Shown here in pieces: positions 1 through 12,379 of a DNA stretch of 64,000 bases. The notes below the pieces were generated by a model that searched no databases, was not told where the DNA came from, and saw only the letters and a program-made list of their open reading frames with translations. Location: contig JAHLTZ010000005.1 in the NCBI GenBank assembly GCA_025786725.1, positions 186,001 to 250,000 on the forward strand, given 5' to 3'. This stretch comes from Syncephalis fuscata (Eukaryota > Zoopagomycota > Zoopagomycetes > Zoopagales > Piptocephalidaceae). The position numbers and the translations under genes were made by a program. Numbering within the stretch: the stretch's first letter is position 1; each line of letters begins with the position of its first letter.

Positions 1-81
1 ATGGTCCGATTGAGCACCAAATGCTATCAAAGCAATGATGCATGCCACCATGAAGATGCGGGCCAATAATGGTTGAAGCAT
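1..81 (-). CDS. 5' end of a secreted or membrane protein gene, cut by the window edge
   Basis: On the minus strand an ATG at 81-79 opens 27 codons that run off the left edge. The residues have the form of a signal peptide: a short start with one Arg (MLQPLLAR), a long hydrophobic core (IFMVACIIALIAFG) and a polar stretch with a possible cleavage site after GAQ. Nothing after the leader is visible, so the product cannot be named. The start is the first ATG of the open frame, and the upstream sequence (82 onward) is AT-rich non-coding. It could also be an N-terminal membrane anchor. Confidence 0.5.
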   Translation of the reverse strand, partial: MLQPLLARIFMVACIIALIAFGAQSDH

Positions 82-2310
82 TCTTAACGTGATATCCTTT
101 GAAGTTATGCAATAAAAGTAACGCGTTAGCGCTGCTAAACAACTTGCCACTAATAAAAATGCTATGCGATGCTGCTATAAAGAGAAGAATGAAACTGGAT
201 GGAATCAAAATAAACTGATGCTACGCCTTTGAAATTTAAAGGGAAACCATTAACAATAACTAACAACAAGGCCTGCCCCCGCAAGGCCTTGTCAATGGTC
301 AAGAGGCATTGTCGCTACCTGTTTTGAGATGTATTGTGCGTATCGCATGATGTTGTTAAAACAAATTAATACTTTATACTAGCTTGCATAGCAATGAGCT
401 GCAATAGCATGCAGCTTGCCATGTGGAATAGAAACATTTGCTAAAAATTTGGATAAACTAATACTAATACCAATACTAATAATACTAATAATAACAATAT
501 GCTAGTACGCAGCATTATTTATTCAGCATAGCTTACTCACATCTACAGCGCTGTTTCAGATTTACTGTAGCACTGATAAGCAGACTTTGCTAAGGACTAA
601 AATAGCCAAATATTCTGGGTATTTTTACGGAATTCTCTAACACCCATGTGACTTCTTTGTATACACAACTGTTATTGATTGTAGCGCGATAATCATACGC
701 TGTATGTTTGTTATTTATTGTTTGTAGGCCTGGCCCCCTAAGCTAATGAACATATAGCTATACAGCTATACCATATCCTCGTTGGTTTATAATGCCAACC
801 CATAGACAATAAATGGCAAATATACAGCCTATCATTGCAATGCTACAGCTAATAACTTGTGCGGTATATTATCAAGTCATACGACCACTAAAAATAGCTG
901 CGTTGAAATGGAGCAGCTGACTTATACTAAACACAAGTATTGGTAAACCATCGATGGACAACGATTGTATCAGACAATCAATAGATATCAATTATCATTA
1001 TCGTTTCAGGCCTATACAAGTATGACAGATGTGTCATATAAGTTGTTGAAGTCGTTTATTCGTTTGTAGTTTGGCCTATTATGTTACGGATTGCATGATA
1101 ATAAATGAACTTTACAACTTGTAATTATATTCATCTATTTGTCTATTATTTTAATTTTAAATGTTTGTGAACCCTGAAATCTGTTAGCTTGATTTGTTTT
1201 TACAACAATTTATTAAAATTAATATGATCTGATGGTTAAATGATCAGATCTAATAATATTCACGCATTTGAACTACACATTCTTCTTATCAAACATGAAA
1301 CTAGGTGGCGAATGATATTAGTAATCAAAATACTATTATCATAGCTTTATTGTCTTGTATGTATATATACTCTATTCGTATATATATCATTTTATAATAT
1401 ACTAGGCATATTCTATATTATTTACGAATAGCGACAACATATTGACAATCCTTGCACTATTTATATATCACCTTTACTAATATAATATTACTTTACTGTT
1501 TAGTTCAATCAGTGCTGGTGTAAATAAAAAGTTGGATCATTGCCTTGATATATGAATAGGATAAGCGGCAGTTGTCAAATGGTCTTGCTCTTTACTGGAT
1601 ATATACCTAAATGTATTGAAATAGCAGCCCAATCACACTACTAATGTTAATTTCTTAAAAGTTCCAGTTAGTCTATATCTATAATTTTATACAACATACA
1701 TCATATAATCAGTATATGAATCAGCCATATGCAATATGACTTGTCTTCTATTAGTATTCATATTTACACTAAACATAAACAATGAATAGCGTATAATTAG
1801 TGTCTAATTAATTAATATACAATACCACTTGCCATCTATTAATACAGGCTATAGAACACGCACAATATATGGTACGTTCTAATATGTAATCAGCTGATAT
1901 ACATTGTCACCTACGAACTATTGATAATAATAAAGATTGAAATCAATTGTAACAGTAATAGTCAACTTGCTAATTAGACAACATAGATGACTAACAACAA
2001 TATACATATTAATTATATTTAATCCATTTAAAAGTATAAACACATTAACAAGTAATATTACACTGGAACAACACTATTAATTACAGTAATTTATGATCTG
2101 TGTATAGATTATATTATAATTTGATATATTGGCCAATAACCAGTGAAGCAAGCAAACAAACAGACAGACAAACAAACAGACAAACATATCTACAGAATAG
2201 AGACCGCTACCGAGGTCTATATGCAGCATCAAAACAAAACAAGACAAAAATGCGAAAAAGAAACAAAAGATCTAGTCGAATACCGTCAATCGTCATACCA
2301 CTATCATTCT
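82..2310. other. AT-rich intergenic region
   Basis: About 2.2 kb without convincing coding sequence. It holds the presumed promoter of the leftward secreted gene, a diverged copy of the dispersed AT-rich repeat (about 1195-1400), and a short run of ACAAACAG-type simple repeats at about 2145-2190. The short open frames at 2100-2373 come from that repeat and show no protein-like composition. Confidence 0.6.
1195..1400 (+). repeat. Dispersed AT-rich repeat, copy C
   Basis: It shows the same block order as copies A and B: TTTATTAA, GATGGTTAAATGATC, CAAACATG, GGTGGCGAATGATATTAG, TAATCAAAATACTATTATC, ATAGCTTTATTG. It is more diverged than the others. Confidence 0.5.
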
Positions 2311-4696
2311 CTAAACTCGACCGGGTGTTCCTCGCGCTTTACTCAATGCTGTGACAACATTCACCATACCTGATGCAGAGCGCTGTTGTTTCTGGTCGTA
2401 ATCATGGCCACGAAGGCTGCCACGACCACTGGCTGCGCTATTACTGCGGGCCGGTGATTTCAAAGGAAATTCATAGTCGCGTAGACCACCAGAGCCATTG
2501 GTTGATGATCGACTCGGTGTTCTAGCTGCATGGCCACCATGACCTGTCTCGTTAAACGCTTGCCAGCTACGCTGACTACTAACTGAATTGCTGCGAATAG
2601 TGCTAGCATCACTGGCACTTCCTGATGGTACTGTTGTTGCTCGAAGGGATACTGTGCCAAAGTCGCCACTTTGATCTGGGTCCGATCCTTCATCGTCAAA
2701 GCCATTGGGTCCATCAAGGCTAAATCCACGTAGTAAAGAGCCGGAAGCAGGCTGATCCGATTCAGCTGGTTCATTCTGTTGCAATGAGAATGAACCAAGG
2801 CTACGGCCAACGGAGTTTGACGAACGTTTACGCTGCATTTTGGCATCTTGTCTTTGCTGTTTAGCTGATGGAGTGGTCCATTGTGGATTAGAGGCTGGAT
2901 AAGCTGCACCATTACTGGCACTTGATCCGGGACGGGCATGATTACGTAGACTGGTTGATCCACTAGATCTGGAACTGGCCGCCGATGTTGGTCGATTATA
3001 GTTGGGCTCAAAAGGTGAAGAAGGTACGCGGCGATGTTGTTGCTGCTGCTGCTGCTGTTGATAATAACCGGTGTTTGAATCGGATGACATGGTCGATGAA
3101 GCAGATGGACGACGTGCATGTCGATTAGGACGGACTGAGCTATGGCTGCTACCGTTGCGTTTAATTACATTGGCCGGACTTGGTGCTGATGCCCACATTG
3201 GTGAAGACTCGGCATCTTCCGAACGTATAGATGGCGATGCTAGTGCGCCACGATACGATCCAGTAGAAGAAATTGAGCCGGCAAAAGGACTTTGAGCATT
3301 ACGACGACGGGCCGACATTGAACCAGCCGATGCATTGCTGATTGAGCTTTCAGGGCGAATATGCGGTGGACGGGCTGAATTTGGACGACCATTCGTTGCT
3401 TGCACACGACGAGGTGTGGCACTATTACTACGGGGACGATTGCCACTTTGGTTACTCACGGCTGACCATGCTCGTTCATTAACATAGCCATTCAGTTTGG
3501 GTGTTGATGGCATTGATCCTTTACCGTTACTGATTGAACTACCAGGTCGGCGTCGTAAATCAGTTGATGCTGATCGTAATCCAATATTATCTATATTATT
3601 ATTATTAGCATTAACATTAACATTATTAATTAAAATAATTATTAATTATTAATTACCATCATCGTCGTCGTCATCATCATCAAATCCATTCAAATAATCT
3701 GATGCACTTTTAGAACGTGATTCTTTACGCTGTAAATCCACAAGGCCTGCATCATCATTAATCCAGAATGAACCATCGTTTTCAACCTCTTCTTCTTCAC
3801 CATTGGCATATTGACCATAGATAGAGTTAGTAATACTTAACGTGTCAGCCAGTGGATTATCATTTGATATACGTGGCCAGGCAGCACCATCCGTTTTAAT
3901 ACTTGTATCAATAGTTAATATATTATCGGTCGATGCCTTTTTACTTTTAATCGATTCGGTACTTGATGCTGGCTTGTCTTTCTTGGCAGCAGTGGCGGGA
4001 CTTGCCGTAGCAGATGAGGCAGCTTCTTTACTATCGCTCATAAACGGTAGGCCTTCAAGTACACGACTGACTTCAGCGTCAGCTGCTTCAATATCACTGG
4101 CTATTGAACTCTCATTGTCTTCGCGCAGTATGCTTAGCTCTTCGGGTGTGCCGTAGCCTGGACGCTGTATAAAGCTAGTATCGCCATTGGCGTCCATGTA
4201 GACCGTCTGGTTGGCCAGTATACTTGCATCCATATCGTCCAGACGGTATTTATTGGTCGGCGAGGTGGATTTTGGAGCAAATAGCTCGTCCTTTACAAGG
4301 TTGCCATCGTCGATGCTGGCACTATCACCGCCCGAATCGAATAGCTGTCGCATAAGTAGCTGTTGCGTCTCGGGCGGTACGGCGCGTACCAGCAGCGCCA
4401 CCACATGATGGGCATGCTCTAGCTGAGCTCGTAGCGAACGCACCTCGTCCGTCGCATCAAGTGCTTGTTGTCGCCACGAATCGCGCTATACACACAAAAG
4501 GAAAGCGTTAATTGGACCAGCCACGGCCAATAGACACGTTTATTTACTGACTTCTTTAGTTAGTTTTGTTATTTGTTCCGGATCTACTTTGGGTTTCGAT
4601 CGTTTTCCACCAAACATATTCAACTAGAAAAGATTAATAAACAGGAAAGAAGCGGCATGCCAACAGGTCGTAACCGTAACACGTCGGACTCACCAT
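2311..4696 (-). CDS. Ser-rich low-complexity protein with N-terminal coiled-coil-like segment
   Basis: Four exons are predicted on the minus strand: 4696-4694 (the ATG alone, followed by donor GTGAGT), 4623-4552, 4485-3657 and 3590-2311. They total 727 aa with phases that agree at each junction. The N-terminus (MLNMFGGKRSKPKVDPEQ) leads into a charged heptad-like segment (ITKLTKERDSWRQQA, then RSLRAQLEHAHH) that could form a coiled coil. The rest is Ser/Asn/Arg-rich and disordered, with a run of Asp at the exon 3 end and a seven-Gln tract. No catalytic or binding motif was recognised, so function is unknown. A minor oddity is the ATG sitting exactly at an exon end. The alternative is two separate genes, but reading across the 66-nt intron at 3591-3656 keeps a uniform Ser/Arg-rich composition. 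Confidence 0.65.
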
Positions 4697-5431
4697 GGTG
4701 AACAAAGGTTTATTGGTCGCTAAACAGCGACAACGTAATTACAACTGAGAAATGAATAACAGATGAAGAAAAAACGCAGAGTGCGGAAAGGTAGTGTTTA
4801 TGTGTCAAATAAATCTATACGGCCATCATTTAACAAAAGCGAATTACCCATTAATCCACACATCTCCACTATTTTAACACTTAATTAATAACCGGTTTGG
4901 TTTGTTTACATTACCTTCTATTCAAATACCATAAACAAAGGAGCATGTTTTGTTAAATGGCAACATTATATGGATATATAAAGACTTGGCAGAAATATCC
5001 ATTATACATATTATTGGCAGACATTGTTTATTATGGTTATCAATTTGAGAGACCATTGAATATACATGTGGACCACTAGTCGGTATTCAAAACAAGTTTA
5101 TTTATTTGACATTAAGCACTTTATTGAATATCCGCAACAATGTGACTTTACTTGACATGTGTAAGTGTATAGCATGTGTATATGTAACATGTGTGTATTA
5201 TAAGTTATCACATTGATTTTATGGATTAATCTATTGCACTAATAGAATACAGTATAAATTGTAATAACAAGTAAATAACAAGTAAATATAATAGATTCTA
5301 CTAGACCTGCATCTATATCGATGTCGTGTTACAATTCGATTGCGAATAAAGGTAATACGATAATGGCTTGCCTTTCGTGGCTGACGTCATTCTTTTTGTT
5401 AACAAATTAACTAATTAACTGATTAACTACA
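4697..5431. promoter_or_regulatory. Divergent promoter region
   Basis: This 735-nt gap separates the leftward Ser-rich gene from the rightward prephenate dehydratase, so it must carry promoters for both. It is AT-rich and has no open frame worth calling. I could not identify specific transcription factor sites with confidence. Confidence 0.5.
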
Positions 5432-6700
5432 ATGTCGACTACAGTTCGTATTGGCTTTACGGTAAGCGCTATTGTTTATCGTGCTATTGTCTTCGACTAT
5501 CTATTTATCTAATACATCGATTGATTCAGGGTGTTGCCGGTTCTTATTCAGAAGCAGCGGTACGTGCTCTTTACGCTGGTCATCCCGACTTTAAAGGTAA
5601 AGAGTTGGTAAGCGTATCATTTCCGACCGACGAACAGGTAGGATAGACCATTTAACAGCGTAAACGCAATAGCATCATTTAACAATACATTATGAACACG
5701 TTTATTAAATTAATGCTAATATTAATAGCTTTTAGCAGCTGTGAGTTTGAGTGAAGTCGACCAAGCAATTACACCTATTGAAAACTCACATTCGGGTACT
5801 TTACACGAAGTACTTACGCTATTGCTTGATGCACGCTGTAAACCAGCTTTGGCTATTGCCGCCGAGTTTACCTATCATGAGCCGCATCAATTGCTTGGTT
5901 TGCCGGGCGCCACAACGTCAAATGCACGTCAAGTAATTAGCCACGAGCATGTTCTTCGTCAATGCGATGTTTTCCTTGATGCCGTACTGCCCACCTGGCA
6001 AGCCAATAGAAACGTTGGTTGTCAACGCGTTATGGCCTCCAGTACTGGTGCCGCGGCCGAATGGGTATACGCATCACAGGATCCAACACTGTAAGTGCTA
6101 ATCTAATAATAATAATAGTCGCTATTAACAACTACCTTATCGCTGCTTTCTTATTCTATTATCATTTAGTATTTGTGTTGCTGGTCATACGGCAGCTGAT
6201 ATCTATGGTCTTGTACCGGTTAAAGTTGATACAAACGAGGAACGAAGCACCCAGATGCGCATCGAAACACATTCCGAGTCAGCTTTTACGCGTTTTTGGC
6301 TTATTGGCCGTGAAGATAATGTTAAACCTGTTGAACGCCACCAAGAACCAAAGACAAGTATTGGTATGCGTACACAGAATCGTCCTGGCGTACTACATCG
6401 TGCTCTAGGATGTTTTGCCACTCGTAATATCAAGTAAGTGTTTTATTAAATAATTATTAAATAATGTGATTAATTACTGATGGGTCATTTAGTGTTTACA
6501 AGATTGAATCACGCCCACAAACACGCTCTATTCAACAGGCTTTTACCACTTGGAGCTACGATATGTACATTGACTTTGAAGGTGCCCCTTCTGTTGATGC
6601 GTCTGTGGGACGTGCTCTTGATAATCTACGCGAGTTTGCCACCGAGGTTACTGTACTCGGCTCTTATCCAAGGTTAGTACTTGAAGAACAGTTTTGGTAA
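5432..6700 (+). CDS. PHA2: Prephenate dehydratase with C-terminal ACT domain
   Basis: This enzyme converts prephenate to phenylpyruvate in phenylalanine synthesis. Five exons are predicted: 5432-5461, 5530-5637, 5729-6090, 6170-6433 and 6493-6700, giving 323 aa. The N-terminus reads IGFTGVAGSYSEAAVRA, the usual G-x2-GxYSExA opening of the catalytic domain. ITPIENSHSGTLHEVL is the conserved substrate-binding stretch. STGAAAEWV and the T-R-F-W-L-I segment follow in the expected order. The ACT regulatory domain starts at about residue 230 (TSIGMRTQNRPGVLHRAL), contains IESRP, the phenylalanine-binding signature, and ends in GSYPR. These motifs indicate feedback control by phenylalanine. Exon 3 uses the acceptor at 5727-5728 rather than the closer AG at 5734-5735, because only the former keeps frame. 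The gene converges on the downstream SDR gene. Confidence 0.93.
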
Positions 6701-7089
6701 TGACGCTCTTTGTCGTCATGCTCTTCATGTTGCAAGATTGGCCTTGCTGACCAGTATCGTTTCTACTACCGCCTAGATATATTTTGACTAATCCAGTTGG
6801 ACTTGCTCCGGTTGGATTGTAATAAAGTAGTCCGACGACAAATACTAATTGGAATGGAATACGCAATTAAAGCAATTTCAAACATTTAGTTAATTATGTA
6901 TATATTTGCTATTAATGTACAATGGCTGTATGAACATTAATTCTTACACATTTAATATGTAATGATTGAATGGACATTGATTACTATTACACTCAACATT
7001 AATGTCTATTAATAATTGTTCTATTAGTTGATTCAAATAATAATTAAATTGACATTGATCTCCTTTATTCACACTATGTCACGAGTTAA
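6701..7089. other. Convergent intergenic region
   Basis: A 389-nt spacer lies between the 3' ends of the prephenate dehydratase and SDR genes. It is AT-rich and presumably holds both polyadenylation regions. A 72-aa minus-strand open frame here (6648-6866) overlaps the dehydratase end and looks spurious. Confidence 0.5.
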
Positions 7090-8288
7090 TTACTGGGTAA
7101 ATCCTTTTGGTGATCCACCAATTGGATTGCCTTCTGGTGTCACGTAAGCAGCATGTAAACCGCCATCGACCATAAAGTCGGTACCGGTAACGTAGGATGA
7201 ATCGTCTGAAGCAAGGAAAAGAGCAGCCTTGGCCTGTTCAATAGCCTCACCTATACAATAATAGCATTATTAATAACTCACACTATAAATGATCGTTAAT
7301 AACACTTACCAAAACGACCCATAGGCAAATGAACCATGCGGCGTTGGCGTTTCTCTTCAGTATTCAAGAAATCCATAAGCAATGGCGTGTACAATGGACC
7401 AGGGCATAGGGCATTGACACGAATATTCTCGCGAGCATGAACCATAGCAAGTTCACGGCTATGATACAACACGATTAATTAGCTATTTATGCATATACAT
7501 ATGTATGTATGTATGTACAACGCTTACCTCATTGCCAATACAGCACCTTGGATGCGGTATCTAGTCAGTATATTGTCGTTAGATGAATAGTGTATGACTA
7601 TATATTGGATATTGGATATTTACAAGCCAATTGCGGAGTAGCAGCACCCATAACGGCGACAAAGCTGGCTGTGTTAATAATTGAACCGCCGCCTGACTTG
7701 CGCATAGCTTCAATGGCATATTTACAGCCCCACCAAACACCTTTTACGTTAATCGTCATGGTCAAATCCCTATGGTTTCATTGTTGTAAGCTATATGTTA
7801 ATACATACGCACTTTACTAAGCAACACCAACACTATTTACCAAATAGATTCATCGGTGTTAAGTGCATTATCATCCTTGGGGTGCATAATACCGGCATTA
7901 TTGAACATAACATCAAGCTTGCCTATTACAAAGCATAAGCTATTGTCTATTCATTTAATTGACATAGACCGACTAACCAAACTTTTCAACAGCCGTGTTG
8001 ACAAGTGCTTTAATGTCGGCCTCTTTGCCTACATCGGCCAATACAGCGATGGCATGGTCGGCCGAACCTACTTCTTGTGCAATACGAGCAACTGTCTTCT
8101 GAGCTGCCTCGAGATTGATATCGGCACAGACTACACGGGCTCCCTCGGTGGCAAACAATACCGACGATTGGAAACCAATGCCGCTATATTGGTATTACAT
8201 AGATTAATAAATGTTAAGCTAATTATTCAAACCCCTACCTGCCGGCACCGGTAACAATAGCAACTTTGTTCTGAAGACGACCAGGCAT
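7090..8288 (-). CDS. Short-chain dehydrogenase/reductase (classical SDR), one-base interruption
   Basis: This is an NAD(P)-dependent oxidoreductase of the classical SDR family. The substrate cannot be told from sequence. Seven exons are predicted: 8288-8239, 8183-7978, 7922-7841, 7769-7624, 7560-7528, 7458-7310 and 7250-7090, for about 275 aa. Visible landmarks in order are the cofactor glycine motif TGAGSGIG at about residue 14, the NNAG motif, the catalytic Ser in NTAS, the catalytic pair in YTASK, and the NALCPGPLYTPL region. In exon 5 the frame breaks immediately after YTASK: the sequence reads AAGGTG where AAG GGT is needed to continue as GAVLAMS-RELAMVHA. The next exon is normal, so one G is missing. 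An assembly indel is more likely than a real pseudogene, because every other motif and splice site is intact. Confidence 0.85.
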
Positions 8289-8465
8289 AGTGTTGTTGTT
8301 GTTGTTATTGACGACGCAATAAAGAGAATACAACTTTAACAAAGAGTAGTTGGCTAGTAGTTAAAAAGAGACAAAAGTAAAAAGTAAAAAGTAGACCCCA
8401 GTTTTTATTATTAAAAATGCCACGTCAGCACTCATTTGATGCCCGCCATAATAATCATCGGCCAT

Positions 8466-11400
8466 TTACTGGCCAAGCCGTCGTGTCACCATAAGCCGCG
8501 TCACCAGTGCAGCGAGCATAGACAAGTCATACTGTATATATTTACCCCAACTAGCATCTCGCTTCCTATAGATGATATTTAATATAGTGTCAGGTCAGTT
8601 AATGCCAACCTACCACTGTGCTGCTGGGAAACATGGACTTGATAATTTATGAAAAATACCTGCCACTGCTCGACCTTAATTACTATAGTAAGTATCGTCA
8701 TTAATAGTCTAGTAAGTAACCTACCAGATACAATAGATGGATGTCGTTCGATAAAAGCATTAATATCTGTACCAACACTAGTAACATAGAATAAAATAAG
8801 CTAAAGTAGTAAATAATAATAACAATGATAATAAACATACATTTCTTGTAATGCTTCCATAGAAATATCATTTGACAATTTGATATTTTCAAGTGATTTG
8901 TTAAAGGCTTCTTGCATTAATGTACATATCTTCTCATGCTGTTGTTGATTTAGTACGTAAATTGAACTAGACTTTTCATCTTTGACAGAAGTGACATTTT
9001 CAATAACTGTATTAAATAATTGATATAACTATATAATCATTAATGGCACCATTATTATATCTATTAGATGACACTTACTTGTTCTATTTTAAGCACACGA
9101 TATCGTTCTATCCGATTTAATGTCTCGATTAAATATGATTGTAATACAGAAAGTGCTCTATCCTTTGCTTCATCTTCACTTTCATCAGCCAATCTTGATT
9201 CCGTCAATGGAGAATCCACTTGAACTAATAAAGACTCATCATAGAATTCAATACGTAATTCACGCTGTCGTTTCAATTGATGTAATTCTTGCAACAATGC
9301 CATTGGACTCTGGTTAAGTAATGCTGCTGCCTATATAATGATATTAATTCTATAATTGACTATTCAATAGCAAACAATGACCTTGGGAATAGAGAATCTA
9401 CAAGATTTGCCTTGTTGTCGACCACACCGAAGCAGTGCATCAATAACACTATATTTATTGGCAAGTTCACTGGCCGATAATCGAGTAAAGTATATTTTAC
9501 CCGTTGTAAATATGGCTATCAACATAGTTAGTCATTCCAATTCTATACACATCCATATATCACTTACGAGCAATAATATGAATTAAACGCGTTGAATGTA
9601 GCGATAACAAGTACAGAATGAGTTGTAAAGTATATCGACTCATATTTAAATCAGTCTCTAGTGTCTCCCATGACAGTAACAGTAATTGTTTGCCATTAAC
9701 TGTACATGTCTGTATCTGATGATCAGTATGATTATTAAAAAATAAATAGGAGAATAAATGACGAAGTGACCATGCCTCTGCTCCATCACGGTAAGCATAG
9801 CTTTTACGGCGTTGAAACGTATCATCATCAAGACAGATGTGAATAAAAGATGGACGGCCATCCTTGCCTACACTGTGTCTATTCTATACAGATATAAGAT
9901 ATTAGACTACGATTAAATAGTATACTTACGTGTATATACTGTTCCACACTAGTAGTATATGGTAGTAGAATATGCCACGTAATCGAGTCGTTGGAATGGA
10001 TGATTGCATAGTAAATGTAGTCACTAATACTCTAAATTGACCACTTATCCATTGTTCTTCAACTCTCTTTAATTCATCCGATGCCATTCCTCTATAACTG
10101 CCACCGACAGTAATAGAGAAACGACGTAGATGGAATAGTAGTCGTTCAACGTCATTCTATTTATAGGTTACAATAATAATTAAATGGCCATTAATCACTT
10201 ACTCTATCTAATACATAGACAACAATACCATCCATATATTGAACATCTGGACGTTGTAGAAACTTGACTAAAGCATCATCTCTAAATGCGCAATTAATAA
10301 AATAGCCTTTATTTAGCTATACTTACTTGTTGATCGGTTTAGATGCAGTCAATTGCAAATTACGCTTTATTCTTAATAAAGATGCAGTGATGGTGATTGT
10401 TGAATCAGTCGGTATACCAAGTATAGAATACAAACTATTTAACGTATCAGTTGTTACAGTATTGACAATAGCCATTATACCACTAGATATCGGTATAGTT
10501 TGTAGCATCTGCTCTAAGCGAACACATGCCCATCTATTCTATGTCATTAATATATCTATTACTATTCATCCAATTACCTGAATTGATCAGAATACGGTGA
10601 AAGTGACTGAGCCTCTAGTAGGCATATAGATCGAATAGGAGGCATATGGGTATCATTCAGTATATTCATAAATGAACTACTAGTAAATTGCTCTGCTGTA
10701 ATATATAGTACATTAATCTCTCCTTTAAGTATACGATTAATAATTGAAATGTACGCATCCTATTTATTTATTTGTTTGTTAATTAATAACAACATTAAAT
10801 ATAAATACTGCTAACTACTTACCATTGATAGAAATCCATGTAAACAGCCACCATTTAATCCTAATGGTAAATGGTCCAAATGGCTACAATGAACATTATC
10901 TATTGGTACAACTACTATAGATATCGATTTCCCTGGTAGAGCAGAGTAAATACTATATACCAATTGATAATCAATAGTGGCTATGTTATAAATAATTAGT
11001 TAATTAGTTAATTAATCTTCAGTATAGTTAATAATTAATTACAATATTTACCATCATCATCATCATCAAGTAAAATAGTATTTTTTCCATTAAATACATT
11101 TTGTATTTTTACTATTTGATCTAATCCACTTATTAATATTTGTAAATTAATACAATGATTTAACATACCGGGAGATAAACAAATAGTTTTATGAGGCCAC
11201 AATGTTTTGGCAACCTTGTCAAGATCAATATAATAAACAACTTGTTCCATAGTTATTTCAACAATACTATTATGTGTTAATTAATACCTATTATAACTCT
11301 AATAACTTACAATAAATTATCCTGTGGTAATGGTGAATCGATACAACATAATTGGAGCCATTCTTTTTGTTGAATTGTATGTTTTACTGTTGTCACTTCT

Positions 11401-11664
11401 ATTTGATCTGATAATACAACCGTTGAATAATCGTGTGTGTTTGATGTATGATATGCATCAATGATATCGTTATTAGCTATAGATGATGCTGATTGACTAT
11501 TAGATATTCCTTTACGTCTATAAAATTAACTTTAATATAATTGTGGTATATTGGTATCATTATCATTGACATTTACCTTAATGTTGCACTCGAGCGTTTT
11601 TGTCCACGCTGTCTTAATTGAAGACGAACAAAGTTTTCACTTACAGTTTTAACTAAATGAATAT

Positions 11665-11702
<38 letters not shown>

Positions 11703-12266
11703 TTGTATTTACTTTTAGGTGTTGAATTATCTGTTATGGATCGTGTTTTTTTTAATGTTGATTCATTTAAAGCATCTGTTGATATTTCACGTTTATTATT
11801 GGATTGAGATGTTTTTTTTGTAGATCTACTTGGATTAGAAGTTTTTAATGGTGTCACTATATAACATGTAAATACATTGTATTAAATATTACACATTGAT
11901 ATACTTACATTTATGTCGTCGATGTTGTCGTTTTTGAGTTGGTCGTCTTTTCCACTCTGTTGTCTATAACATTTTATTAATTGTATATCATTAACATAAT
12001 ATTACTATCTTATTTACACTAGTATTTGTATTTGTTTCATTGTCTGAATCGGCACCTATACGTTTTTTGCTACCACTATCGTTGTTGTCGTTGTCGTTGT
12101 CGTCTTCAATATCGCTAAACATTGCGTCTAACGCATCAAGTGATAGATTCGTTGTGCCATTAGACGGTTTTGTATAACTAGAACGGGTCGAGGCAAGAAG
12201 TAGCGGCGTATTAACCTCGGGCAACTCTCTACTTATTCGTATTAATAAACTATTCTTTACAGTCAT
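8466..12266 (-). CDS. RECQL4-family protein with eroded helicase motifs
   Basis: Eighteen short exons (12266-12018, 11963-11909, 11856-11713, 11652-11577, 11517-11311, 11266-11052, 10980-10823, 10759-10578, 10533-10327, 10281-10203, 10156-9930, 9883-9568, 9515-9382, 9330-9079, 9028-8841, 8777-8725, 8674-8614, 8565-8466) give about 967 aa. The N-terminal part is basic and includes ENFVRLQLRQRG, like the Sld2-related region of RECQL4. The core follows RecQ order: NGKNTILL, then ALPGKSISIVVVP, LDHLPLGLNGGCLHG, NVLYITAEQF, SICLLEAQSLSPYSDQFR, DGIVVYVLDR and SGQFRVLV. However, the Walker A P-loop is replaced by a run of Asp, DExH is LEAQ, and the GRxGRDG motif is SVGKDG. The RECQL4-specific C-terminus is well kept (AVAGIFHKLSSPCFPAAQW, then SWGKYIQYDLSML). 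Expected role is replication initiation, probably without ATPase activity. Exon 11 appears one base short near 9950-9965. The start could instead lie at about 12292 with a 33-nt intron. Confidence 0.78.
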
Positions 12267-12379
12267 TAATTAAAAGCCTTACGCTGACATGTTCAAAAGT
12301 GTAAAAGATTCTCAATACTTTTTTATTCAGTCACCAGTTGCATCTTTTCTTTTTCACTTATACTTTTGATACAAACAAT

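Noticed and set aside
2100-2373. Two overlapping plus-strand open frames
   Set aside because: They come from the ACAAACAG simple repeat and run into the 3' end of the opposite-strand gene.
7590-8254. Plus-strand open frames of 76 and 132 codons opposite the SDR gene
   Set aside because: They are antisense shadows of SDR exons whose motifs are clear on the minus strand.
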